Shown: positions 1 to 6,980 of the stretch, one piece after another
Numbering within the stretch: the first letter of the stretch is position 1
Layout: every line of letters starts with the position of its first letter
Source of the DNA: a bacterium
GTDB lineage: Bacteria; Bdellovibrionota_B; Oligoflexia; Oligoflexales; CAIYRB01
Reading direction: 5' to 3'
NCBI GenBank assembly: GCA_900299215.1
Contig: OMIY01000217.1
Coordinates: 1-32,118, forward strand
DNA: 32,118 bases
Program-made: the position numbers and the translations under genes
The notes under the pieces: model-generated
Told to the model about the DNA's origin: nothing
Database searches by the model: none
Seen by the model: only the letters and a program-made list of their open reading frames with translations

Positions 1-214
1 AAGTTGCGAAAAAAAATAATGTGGGCGTATCAACAAACCTAGCCTGGGCCAGGTAGTTACGCATAGGGAGAAGTCCATTCTCACCGATCAATGCCTTTGC
101 TTGGTTGAATGCAATAAGAAATGCGTTCAGATACATGAGTCCAAGTAGGCGTTTGACCCAAATTCTTACTAAATTCCAATCTTGTGTCGACGATCTCAAA
201 ATTAATTTGCTCAT
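1..214 (-). CDS. Lipase maturation factor family protein, N-terminal fragment
   Basis: This gene runs off the left edge, so only its first 71 codons are present and the frame stays open to base 1. The translation begins MSKLILRSSTQDWN and continues with RLLGLMYLNAF, then LIGENGLLPMRNYL, then DTPTLFFFAT. A first membrane helix followed by a loop with LIGxNGLLP is characteristic of the LMF1 family. In animals LMF1 is an ER membrane protein that matures lipases; bacterial members are uncharacterised multi-spanning membrane proteins. The ATG at 214 is used because it leaves a family-like N-terminus. An in-frame ATG at 274 would add 20 residues, and neither has a clear Shine-Dalgarno. The gene is divergent from the small heat-shock gene. 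The family call rests on one helix and one motif. Confidence 0.72.
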   Translation of the reverse strand, partial: MSKLILRSSTQDWNLVRIWVKRLLGLMYLNAFLIAFNQAKALIGENGLLPMRNYLAQARFVDTPTLFFFAT

Positions 215-249
215 TTTCAAGTCCAACTGAAGTCTTAGACCATCATATC

Positions 250-280
250 TTGACAGCTCAAAAATCGAACTCATCTTTAA
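250..280 (+). promoter_or_regulatory. Possible promoter for the small heat-shock gene
   Basis: A perfect TTGACA hexamer lies at 250-255. Downstream candidates for the -10 box are poor: CATCTT at 16 bp spacing, or TTTAAA at 20 bp. The 139 bp between the two divergent genes must hold promoters for both, and nothing else there stands out. I see no convincing heat-shock sigma-32 pair. Confidence 0.25.
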
Positions 281-353
281 AACGTAGGCAGCTATCGAGA
301 TGATGCTGTCGATGTTTAAAAGGTAAATGATTAACCGATTAAGGAGACAATCT

Positions 354-902
354 ATGTTAACTGTTTTTAATAGAAACCTCGAACCTCGTCGTTTTGGCTA
401 TCTACGTCCGTGGTTTAGCGACCTTGATGAATGGTTTGCTAACGAATGGAGCAATTCTAGTAGTAGTGTTGCTGCTGTCCAAACCAAGACGCCACGCGTA
501 CATGTCGACGAAGATGACGACAAATACACACTAAACATGGAAATACCAGGAGTGAGTCGCGACCATATCGAAATCGAGTTAACAGCTAATAACTTGCTGG
601 TAACCGCTGAACGCAAGCTGGAAGGTGATGACGGCCGACGCAGTTACGCAAAGTTTGAGCGTGCCTTTACACTTCCAGAGGGGACCAAGGCCGAGGATAT
701 AACAGCCGATCATCGTGATGGAGTTTTGAGACTTTTTGTCAAAAAACCAATCGCGGTCAAACCGGTGAAAATCGCCATCGGTGAAGGCAGCACTGAAAAA
801 GGAGGATTTTTGAAAAATTTCTTAGGTGAGAAGAAACCTAAAGAAACCACTCAACCTAGCTCTGGGTGCTGTGGTGGGTCTGACAGCGGTCAAACCACTT
901 GA
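354..902 (+). CDS. Small heat-shock protein, Hsp20/alpha-crystallin family
   Basis: An ATP-independent holdase chaperone that binds unfolding proteins in the cytoplasm. The 182-aa product has a hydrophobic N-terminal arm with FSDLDEWF, an alpha-crystallin domain at about residues 47-133 (VDEDDDKYTLNMEIPGV, then the signature GVLRLFVKK near 123-131), and the C-terminal I-x-I oligomerisation motif KIAI at 139-142. The start is the ATG at 354 because AAGGAG lies 7 bases upstream; an in-frame ATG at 327 has no such site. Unusually, about 40 residues follow I-x-I, ending in a Gly/Ser-rich tail with adjacent cysteines (GCCGG, residues 171-175). The 3' end overlaps the convergent thioester reductase gene by 13 bp. 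The family call is secure; the role of the cysteine tail is unknown. Confidence 0.95.
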   Translation: MLTVFNRNLEPRRFGYLRPWFSDLDEWFANEWSNSSSSVAAVQTKTPRVHVDEDDDKYTLNMEIPGVSRDHIEIELTANNLLVTAERKLEGDDGRRSYAKFERAFTLPEGTKAEDITADHRDGVLRLFVKKPIAVKPVKIAIGEGSTEKGGFLKNFLGEKKPKETTQPSSGCCGGSDSGQTT

Positions 903-2089
903 ATAGACCGTGCAGGTAGATAATAGGAATATTCAGGCAGGGGCAAGCGCTTGCCCCAGCGCGTAGCGACGCAGAAATTTAGTATTTCCTGTTTATAGTC
1001 TTGCCAGTCGGGTGGCTTTATTCCGTATTTAGCTAAGACCTTCAAGCTCATGCGCGAGTCAAACCGCACAGCGTTACCTCGAAGATAGGGGAAGTACGGC
1101 TTTGCAGCCTCTACTAAAGCCCAAAACTGCATCGGCAACATTCGGGCAAACGGGGTCCGGGCCAAAACTTCAAACAACCAGAAGGGAATCACAGGACGAC
1201 GCTTAAGTCCGGCAATTTCATAGGCATCATGCAATATGTCTCGAATACGGATTTCTTGACCAATGCCAGCTGTGAGCAGAAAGGTTTGGCCTACTGCCTT
1301 AGACACATTCATCAGAGTAGAAATGCTGTCAGCGACAAAATCCACCGGGACAATGTCGAGGTAAGCTTGCGGATTACAAACGACGAAAGGCAACATATCC
1401 TTAGCTAACAGTAGGATTGGCCAATAAAGTACCTTAAAGTTGGGAGTGTATCCGTTATATGAGTGCCCAACCATGATTGATGGCCGGTGTACACAAATCG
1501 GGAGTCTCGCCGCGTACTGTCGCACAAGGATCTCCGCTTCGAATTTACTTTGTTCATAGTAATTCGAAAAGGTTTGACCACGCTCGAGGTCGTCCTCAGT
1601 CGTGACTCCGCGTTTACGGCCGCAAACGTAAGCACTTGAAACATAGTCTAAACGTCGCAACTTACCATGGCGATGCAAATCCTCGGCCAGTTGCAGAACA
1701 TGAAGCGTACCTTCTGTGTGAATCCGGCGGGATTGTTCCAAACTTGCACTGAGGTCAGTGTTATCACCGCAATGTAAAATTTGATGCACCTGATCTCTGC
1801 ATAGACTCAGACCCTCGGGAGCGATACCGCAGCCCGGCACTGTAAAATCTCCAGTTAAACAAAAGATGCGATCGCGCAACTCGTTCGCCCGCCAAAGGGG
1901 AAACATCTGACGCAGTAGCACTTCCACTGGAGCTGAATCAGTGTCCTGATCGTCACCTGCTAAAAGCAAGTAAATGCGACCGATATGAACCTGATCGACA
2001 AGCCTAGCAAGAATGGCCTTGCCTAAAAAACTGGTGACGCCAACAATTAGGACATTGGTGTCACCAGCGGCAATGGGTGTACCGTTCAT
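890..2089 (-). CDS. Thioester reductase-like SDR (NAD-binding male-sterility type)
   Basis: An extended short-chain dehydrogenase of the type that reduces acyl thioesters on carrier proteins or CoA to aldehydes or alcohols with NAD(P)H. The 399-aa protein opens with a nucleotide-binding loop, GVTSFLG (residues 17-23). The catalytic serine region YVSSAYVCG and the Tyr/Lys pair in YYEQSKFEAE follow. The order matches thioester reductase domains and fatty acyl-CoA reductases, but here the domain stands alone without an adenylation or carrier domain. The ATG at 2089 is chosen because it overlaps the preceding stop as ATGA and has GAGGA upstream; a longer frame to 2116 would need a TTG codon. It is the last gene of the operon and could release the finished chain from the ACP encoded upstream. 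Release as aldehyde or alcohol is inferred. Confidence 0.77.
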   Translation of the reverse strand: MNGTPIAAGDTNVLIVGVTSFLGKAILARLVDQVHIGRIYLLLAGDDQDTDSAPVEVLLRQMFPLWRANELRDRIFCLTGDFTVPGCGIAPEGLSLCRDQVHQILHCGDNTDLSASLEQSRRIHTEGTLHVLQLAEDLHRHGKLRRLDYVSSAYVCGRKRGVTTEDDLERGQTFSNYYEQSKFEAEILVRQYAARLPICVHRPSIMVGHSYNGYTPNFKVLYWPILLLAKDMLPFVVCNPQAYLDIVPVDFVADSISTLMNVSKAVGQTFLLTAGIGQEIRIRDILHDAYEIAGLKRRPVIPFWLFEVLARTPFARMLPMQFWALVEAAKPYFPYLRGNAVRFDSRMSLKVLAKYGIKPPDWQDYKQEILNFCVATRWGKRLPLPEYSYYLPARSIQVV

Positions 2090-3327
2090 GAGTCCTCGCG
2101 CTTCACCACGATGCAACTATATTCACCCCAAGCACTGATCCGCATAACTAAGGCGTAAGGCCTATCTTTGTCGATTTTTGACTCAAATTTTGCACTTTCC
2201 AAAGTGACAGCCATAGCCGATGGGACGGTACCATGTTGGTATAGGTCACTTACAAGGCCAAGCTCAATCACTCCGCCAGCCTCGATAAGATTACCCCAAA
2301 GCTTTGACGGCACGGCTAAAGCTGGACGCTGCTCGACATTAGCAAAGAACTGGTCAAGTGCGTTTAATTCTGCCAGGTCTAGTTCAGTTATACCAACAGC
2401 ACCGCTTACTACTAAGCCCACTTCGGCAGGAGAGATACCAGCTTCGGCGCATACTTTTTGCAGTAGCCTCAGGATGGACCTGCCATCACTATGAAAACGC
2501 TTAGGACCCAACCCATCGCTCGTTATGGCTCCAGCCGTTAAAGTGGCAAGAGGCTTCGCTCCGCGGTTGCGAGCCCCGTCGCGGCGCTCGATAGCCAAAA
2601 AAGCCGCGCCGTCGGCCAACACCATTCCGTTCGTTGCGGCATTGATACCATAAGGGGTTGTTTCATAACTCTGATGAGCATCAGGCTTTCGCACTTGGCC
2701 ATGCTGAGTCAACATCGCAAAGTAAATGGGATCAGTGCCGAACCCAAAACCCCCTGCAAGGCCAAGGTCAATCTTGCCACGGCGAATGCGTTGCATCGCG
2801 TTGATCACCGCCATCGGGCCGGCGACTGACGAGGCCATATAGCTTGAATTCGGTCCGCGCGCATCCATCAGAAGCGAGGTGTAACAGAGCACGTTATTTG
2901 TGAGTCCGGTAAGCAAGGTAACCGGTCTGGCTTCGTGACTTAGGCGTGAAAAAGTACTTAGGTCGTACAGTCCCTGCCCCTTGCTCGAGGCTTTGATAGC
3001 GTCTTGGTAAGCATCGTTATCGCTTGCACACGGTGACGGCGCTCCCACGTAAACACCGATTCGACTCGCTTCGTAGGATCCAACTTGAAGATTTGCGTCA
3101 TCTAGCATGAGGGAGACACCGGCCATGCCAATGCTGTCGACATGCGATATGCTTTTCAAATGGCGTTTGTCACGCATGAGTGGCATCGCTTTGAAACTAG
3201 CTAAACTGTAATCCTGGGGCTGCCGTAAAGATGGCGTTGACTGAGCAGCCTGAAGAGCGCCACTGCGACCAGTGGCAAAACTGGTGACAACCCCGAGTCC
3301 CGTGATGACTAAATCTTGATCGCTCAT
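2086..3327 (-). CDS. Chain-length-factor-like ketosynthase without catalytic residues
   Basis: A 413-aa protein with the thiolase-fold ketosynthase layout (start ITGLGVVTSF, later LADGAAFLAIERRDGA). All three catalytic residues of an active ketosynthase are replaced. The nucleophile position reads SSYMASSVAG, so Met164 stands where Cys belongs. The first histidine motif (NAHGTST in the partner gene) reads SGAVGIT, giving Ala310. The second (GHMIAAAGA) reads GNLIEAGGV, giving Asn346. Loss of the Cys with retention of the fold is what defines the chain length factor (KS-beta) subunit, which pairs with an active ketosynthase and shapes the product tunnel. Its start overlaps the upstream active ketosynthase stop as ATGA, with AGGGGAG before it, which favours equal synthesis of a heterodimer. 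The CLF role is inferred from this pairing and these substitutions. Confidence 0.85.
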   Translation of the reverse strand: MSDQDLVITGLGVVTSFATGRSGALQAAQSTPSLRQPQDYSLASFKAMPLMRDKRHLKSISHVDSIGMAGVSLMLDDANLQVGSYEASRIGVYVGAPSPCASDNDAYQDAIKASSKGQGLYDLSTFSRLSHEARPVTLLTGLTNNVLCYTSLLMDARGPNSSYMASSVAGPMAVINAMQRIRRGKIDLGLAGGFGFGTDPIYFAMLTQHGQVRKPDAHQSYETTPYGINAATNGMVLADGAAFLAIERRDGARNRGAKPLATLTAGAITSDGLGPKRFHSDGRSILRLLQKVCAEAGISPAEVGLVVSGAVGITELDLAELNALDQFFANVEQRPALAVPSKLWGNLIEAGGVIELGLVSDLYQHGTVPSAMAVTLESAKFESKIDKDRPYALVMRISAWGEYSCIVVKREDS

Positions 3328-4604
3328 ACATCTCCCCTACCAGCGATGATGGCTGTGTTGGAGCCGCCGAAGCCGACTGAGTTTGACAGAGCGTAGCGCA
3401 TTGAATGACTGCTAACTTTAGCTGGAGTCAAGTTGACGCGACAGTCCGGATCGGGATTAAAAAGGTTGATTGACGGAGGCAGGACCTGGTGCTCCAGAGC
3501 CTTAACACAAAAGGCGAACTCAATAGCTCCAGCCGCGGCAATCATGTGCCCTGTCATACTTTTAGTTGAGCTAACATAGGTACCCGGCGCAAACTCGCCG
3601 AAAACTCTGGAAATCGCCAAAGCTTCAATCCGATCATTGAGCTGGGTTGATGTGCCGTGCGCGTTGATGTAACCAACATCCGACGGAGCAATACCAGCGT
3701 CTTCCAGGGCCATTTGCATCGCTTCAATTGGCCCAGTGCCCTCGGGATGAAGATCGGTAATGCGATAAGCAGACTCCGTTACACCGTAGCCGCATACTTC
3801 ACCCAAGATTTTGGCACCTCTTGCCTTGGCGTGCTCGAGTTCTTCAAACACAAAGACACAGGCACCTTCGCCGAAGACAAATCCATCGCGATCACGATCA
3901 AAAGGTCGCGATGCAGTTTTGGGCGAGTCATTACGCTTTGATAAGGCACCAAGTAAATTGAAACCCGTATGATAGAACGGACTAATCATCGAGTCGGTGC
4001 CGCCAGTCAGCACCACGTCGACATCGCCGGAGCGAATTTGCTCAAAAGCCTCGCCCATCGCTTGTCCGGACGAAGCGCAGGCGGTATGGATCGACGTGAT
4101 CCCTCCACCGGCGCCGGCAAGCCTACCCAGAATCGCCGACATTTGGTCTGGGAAGTACTGGATATGCGGAATCAGACTAGGGTCGTCAAAGCGACGTGGT
4201 AGGTGAACTTGATCGTACCAAGCTAATTCTGGACACTTAAGACCGACACCGAAACAGACCGCAGTTCGGTCCGATACCGGACCTGCAACTGGCAGTTTTG
4301 CCTGCTCAAGCGCCTCTTTCGTAGCGTTAACAGCAAAAGCACATATACCGCTGACATGCGGAACTTCGTGCTCAAGTACCAGCTCTTTAGCCAACGTAAA
4401 TTCAGCGACTTCATAGGCCATGGTTACAGGAAAGCCGCTGGCATCAAATTGTTTAACTGGACCAGCAACAGAGATTCCCTCAACGAGTCCATTCCATGTA
4501 TCTTGCATGGTTAGGCCCAAGGGTGTCACTGCTCCAATACCCGTAATGACGACGCGACGACGCGATGACGATTTAAGTGCGGCCAAGTTCATCCCTCTAG
4601 TCAT
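3324..4604 (-). CDS. Beta-ketoacyl-ACP synthase, FabF type (active KS subunit)
   Basis: Condensing enzyme that extends an ACP-bound acyl chain by decarboxylative addition of malonyl-ACP. In the 426-aa protein the N-terminal strand RRVVITGIGAVTPLG is typical of FabF. All catalytic residues are present: Cys176 in HTACASSGQ, His316 in NAHGTST and His353 in GHMIAAAGA. It lies between the dehydratase gene, whose stop it overlaps by 8 bp, and the catalytically dead partner, overlapped as ATGA. That points to a KS/CLF heterodimer in a dedicated pathway and not to the housekeeping FabF. The start at 4604 has no clear Shine-Dalgarno; an ATG at 4592 removes four residues and is also possible. The family is certain; the substrate cannot be read from sequence. 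Confidence 0.93.
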   Translation of the reverse strand: MTRGMNLAALKSSSRRRVVITGIGAVTPLGLTMQDTWNGLVEGISVAGPVKQFDASGFPVTMAYEVAEFTLAKELVLEHEVPHVSGICAFAVNATKEALEQAKLPVAGPVSDRTAVCFGVGLKCPELAWYDQVHLPRRFDDPSLIPHIQYFPDQMSAILGRLAGAGGGITSIHTACASSGQAMGEAFEQIRSGDVDVVLTGGTDSMISPFYHTGFNLLGALSKRNDSPKTASRPFDRDRDGFVFGEGACVFVFEELEHAKARGAKILGEVCGYGVTESAYRITDLHPEGTGPIEAMQMALEDAGIAPSDVGYINAHGTSTQLNDRIEALAISRVFGEFAPGTYVSSTKSMTGHMIAAAGAIEFAFCVKALEHQVLPPSINLFNPDPDCRVNLTPAKVSSHSMRYALSNSVGFGGSNTAIIAGRGDV

Positions 4605-5532
4605 TTAATTCGTAAAAGAAATCACCGCGCAAGATTCTCTTGCCGTCCTTTAGGAGCTCAGCAGTAGTGTCGACCAGTCGCCGATTGCCGACCGTTCTAA
4701 CACCCGGGCAAGTGACGATCATTTCCGAGATATCTCCCGGTGCCACGAACGACCTGATTTTGAGCCGACTTATGCCACGTAGCATTACGTCTTGGTCGTC
4801 TTTGGCTCCAATCATGCGCCTGACCACCTGTCCCAACATTTCATTGAGGATCACCGCTGGAGTCACTGGAAATCGCGGAAAATGATCCGCGTAAAATGGT
4901 TCATCCCGGCTGAATAGGTGCCGAGTGTGAATGCGGCGCCCCGGATCAAAGCTCAGCACGTCACCGACCAAATCCTCAAATGGATATGCAGGCCCTTCCG
5001 ATCCGGTAAGGATGAGCCCCCCATTGGTCAAAGCGTCGAAGCGGGATCTTGTGACTTCCGGGTCCTCCAGATCAGCGAGCGGCATAAACATTCCGCCGCA
5101 ATCATTTAGCTTCAATATCGCCTCGCCATCGATCAGGGCTTCGCCACTGAAGCGAAAGGCGTCTTCCCCTAGGTCGTGAATCGTAGCTCGCAGTTCTACC
5201 GTCGATCCAATCGGTACGGGCTGCCTTGCTTCAACACTCTCCATAAAGAGAAAAACGGGACGTGCCGTAAAATTGTTTTTCTTAAGTCCGTACCAAGAAG
5301 CCAGCTGTCCAATGGCCTCAAAAATAGCACCGGGAGCAACGTGAGCATGTCCTTTTCGAGACGGGTACCGCATGGGCTCTGTGATCGGAAAATGCCTTCG
5401 ACCAACAATAGAACCGTCGCCAACACTAGTAATCGCATCTACGAACAAAAGCGCATCACGTCCTCCCAGTGGCAGTAAACTGAAATCAGAGGGAAGCAGG
5501 TCTCTCCGTGCCACCAGTAGGCAACACACCAT
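4597..5532 (-). CDS. Double-hotdog 3-hydroxyacyl-ACP dehydratase-like protein
   Basis: A 311-aa protein with two hotdog-like halves, about residues 45-150 and 185-305, resembling fused FabA/FabZ dehydratases that convert 3-hydroxyacyl-ACP to trans-2-enoyl-ACP. The second half carries a recognisable active site, YADHFPRFPVTPAVILNEML, with His217 and Glu231 at the FabZ spacing of 14. The first half keeps the helix motif PGAIFEAIGQ (Glu72), but the matching histidine position is Ser58. The halves therefore look like one active and one structural or substrate-shaping unit. The frame starts at an ATG at 5532, inside the last 47 bases of the ACP gene, with GGAG directly against the ATG; this start is uncertain and a downstream GTG is possible. 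Dehydratase function is inferred from the second half and the operon. Confidence 0.72.
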   Translation of the reverse strand: MVCCLLVARRDLLPSDFSLLPLGGRDALLFVDAITSVGDGSIVGRRHFPITEPMRYPSRKGHAHVAPGAIFEAIGQLASWYGLKKNNFTARPVFLFMESVEARQPVPIGSTVELRATIHDLGEDAFRFSGEALIDGEAILKLNDCGGMFMPLADLEDPEVTRSRFDALTNGGLILTGSEGPAYPFEDLVGDVLSFDPGRRIHTRHLFSRDEPFYADHFPRFPVTPAVILNEMLGQVVRRMIGAKDDQDVMLRGISRLKIRSFVAPGDISEMIVTCPGVRTVGNRRLVDTTAELLKDGKRILRGDFFYELND

Positions 5533-5914
5533 CTCCAGCGACTAAACGCTCATCGACCATGCGCACAAAGGTCTGGACGGTAAAGAGAGTTGGAATTTCC
5601 CTCAGGTGTAGTCCTGGACGGAACGCAGTATCTTTGACTTCGGGCAGCATTGAGCGCAGATTTGCCAGCCCAGCATCAGTCAAGCGGCCATCAACGGCAA
5701 ACTCAGCGTCACTGAGCTGTCCGCGAGCTTTTTGCTCGATCTCACCGCGCGGCAGTTTGATGTTAAATTCTTTTTCCAAGCGGAACATGATGTCGAGAAA
5801 GTCGATACTTTCAGCGCCCAAATCGGCCATCAAGTTGGCACTTGGCTCGACTTGCTCGAGATCCACATAAAGTGCGTCAGCAATAACGGCTCTAACGCGG
5901 TCAACGGTGTTCAT
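5486..5914 (-). CDS. Acyl carrier protein with long C-terminal extension
   Basis: Carries the growing acyl chain on a 4'-phosphopantetheine arm. The attachment site is DLGAESIDFLD with Ser36, and the helix before it (ALYVDLEQVEPSANLM) fits ACPs. At 142 aa it is far longer than the usual 75-85. After the third helix the frame continues with RGEIEQKARGQLSDAEF and DGRLTDAGLANLRSMLPEV, and ends with a segment containing REIPTLFTVQTFVRMV that looks like the normal last ACP helix moved downstream. The domain thus appears to hold an insertion of about 50 residues. AAGGAG lies 8 bases before the ATG. The ketoreductase gene is 54 bp upstream and the dehydratase start overlaps its end. No phosphopantetheinyl transferase is encoded nearby, so one must act in trans. 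Confidence 0.88.
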   Translation of the reverse strand: MNTVDRVRAVIADALYVDLEQVEPSANLMADLGAESIDFLDIMFRLEKEFNIKLPRGEIEQKARGQLSDAEFAVDGRLTDAGLANLRSMLPEVKDTAFRPGLHLREIPTLFTVQTFVRMVDERLVAGDGVLPTGGTERPASL

Positions 5915-5968
5915 CAGACTCTCTCCTTCACAAAGTTAATCAGTCCTAAACTAGAATTAGGACATCAC

Positions 5969-6724
5969 TCAAACTATAAGTCCGCCATCAACATGGATCA
6001 CTGATCCCGTGATGTAGGATGCTGCCTTACTGCTCAGGAACTTGACCACGGACGCCACCTCTGTCGGTTGGCCGTAACGCTTCAAAGGTATCCTCTGCAG
6101 AATTTCGTCACCAGCAAGGGCTCGAATTTCCTTGCTCATGTCTGTTTCAATGAGGCCAGGCGCTACGCAGTTGACGCGAATGTTGCGAGGAGCCAGCTCG
6201 ATCGCCAAAGCCTTGGTCATCGCTTCAAGGCCACCCTTGGAAGCTGCGTAATTGCAGTGCCCGCGCCCTGGTCGTGTCGCTACTAGCGACGAGATATTAA
6301 CGATCGCCCCCTGGCGACGCCTCATCATAAGTCGCGAAACCGCACGGCAGAAGTGAAAAGCTCCACTGAGGTTGGTGGCCAAAACGTCAGACCATGCTTT
6401 TTCTTCCATCGTCATGATCAATCCATCCTGGGTAACGCCAGCATTATTTATGAGAACGTCGATGCGGCCGTACTCCTTTTCAACAACTTCTATGGAATCA
6501 TCGACCGATTTTTCGTCACGAACATCAACCATCATAGCCTGCGCACAAAGCCCCTGGTCGCGAAGCGAGGTCTCTAACTGTCGAGCAGCGTCAGCGCCAT
6601 TGACGTAAGTAAAAACTACCTTTGCACCACTGTGCGCAAAAGCCTCAACCATAGCTTTGCCGATTCCTCGGCTCCCACCTGTGATCACAACCACTTGGTC
6701 GGCAAATTCCAAATTTCCAGTCAC
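5969..6724 (-). CDS. fabG: 3-oxoacyl-ACP reductase (FabG-like SDR)
   Basis: Reduces 3-ketoacyl-ACP to 3-hydroxyacyl-ACP with NADPH. The 251-aa protein has the classical SDR order: cofactor loop TGGSRGIG (residues 15-22), NNAG (93-96), catalytic Ser146 and the YAASK pair Tyr159/Lys163, and the C-terminal [12 protein letters not shown] typical of FabG. The start is the GTG at 6724 because GAAGGAG lies 6 bases upstream and the length then matches FabG; a longer frame to 6799 would add 25 residues unlike the family. It is the first gene of the minus-strand operon, so its promoter lies in 6725-6980, facing the sigma-54 activator gene. It probably serves this operon and not bulk fatty acid synthesis; that is inference from position. 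Confidence 0.88.
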   Translation of the reverse strand: MTGNLEFADQVVVITGGSRGIGKAMVEAFAHSGAKVVFTYVNGADAARQLETSLRDQGLCAQAMMVDVRDEKSVDDSIEVVEKEYGRIDVLINNAGVTQDGLIMTMEEKAWSDVLATNLSGAFHFCRAVSRLMMRRRQGAIVNISSLVATRPGRGHCNYAASKGGLEAMTKALAIELAPRNIRVNCVAPGLIETDMSKEIRALAGDEILQRIPLKRYGQPTEVASVVKFLSSKAASYITGSVIHVDGGLIV

Positions 6725-6884
6725 AAAGTTCTCCTTCAGGATCACGAATACTGAAATCGGCAGAAGTTGAGCTGATACACCATTTATTGAGTGGTCCACT
6801 GTGCAGAATCCATGCCATGGCTCGACGTGTTGCTAAGTCCCTGAAAATCGGATTCTTCAGAGTAGGAGTTCCGCAGCCATACCT

Positions 6885-6950
6885 GCCAAATTTGGCCGAT
6901 TACAATTTTTTGACTGCCAGATTAGGCAGGTCATGGTATAGACTACTGCC
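6885..6950. promoter_or_regulatory. Cluster of CTGCCA palindromes between divergent operons
   Basis: Two inverted repeats lie 17 bp apart: GCCAAATTTGGC (6885-6896, perfect 12-bp palindrome, preceded by CT) and CTGCC-AGATTA-GGCAG (6914-6929). A third half site, CTGCCA, is at 6946-6951. All share the core CTGCCA, as operator sites for one dimeric regulator would. They sit 160-240 bp upstream of the ketoreductase start and just before the activator gene. They could be sites for the activator itself or for a repressor of both directions. Confidence 0.45.
6910..6942 (+). promoter_or_regulatory. Possible promoter of the sigma-54 activator gene
   Basis: TTGACT at 6910-6915 and an extended -10, TGGTATAGA (6934-6942), face the activator gene. 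The 21-bp spacer is too long for a good -35/-10 pair, so if real it would work mainly through the TG-extended -10. The CTGCC inverted repeat lies inside the spacer, where a bound protein would interfere with polymerase. Confidence 0.3.
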
Positions 6951-6980
6951 ATCTCTTATTTGCAGATTCCGGAGCGGTTT

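Noticed and set aside
2168-5870. Several plus-strand open frames of 60-120 codons opposite the acyl-chain operon
   Set aside because: They lie fully inside clear minus-strand genes, have no family features and no good ribosome sites.
6818-6834. Sigma-54-like promoter, TGGCTC then TTGCT, facing the activator gene
   Set aside because: The spacer is 6 bp where 5 is needed, so GG and GC are 11 bp apart and not 10. This spacing is strict in sigma-54 promoters. No correctly spaced site was found in the divergent gap on either strand, though my scan was by eye.
6885-6912. Second sigma-54-like element read on the minus strand toward the ketoreductase gene (TGGCAGGTATGG then CTGC)
   Set aside because: The GG and GC are again one base too far apart, and the -12 part does not match TTGC.
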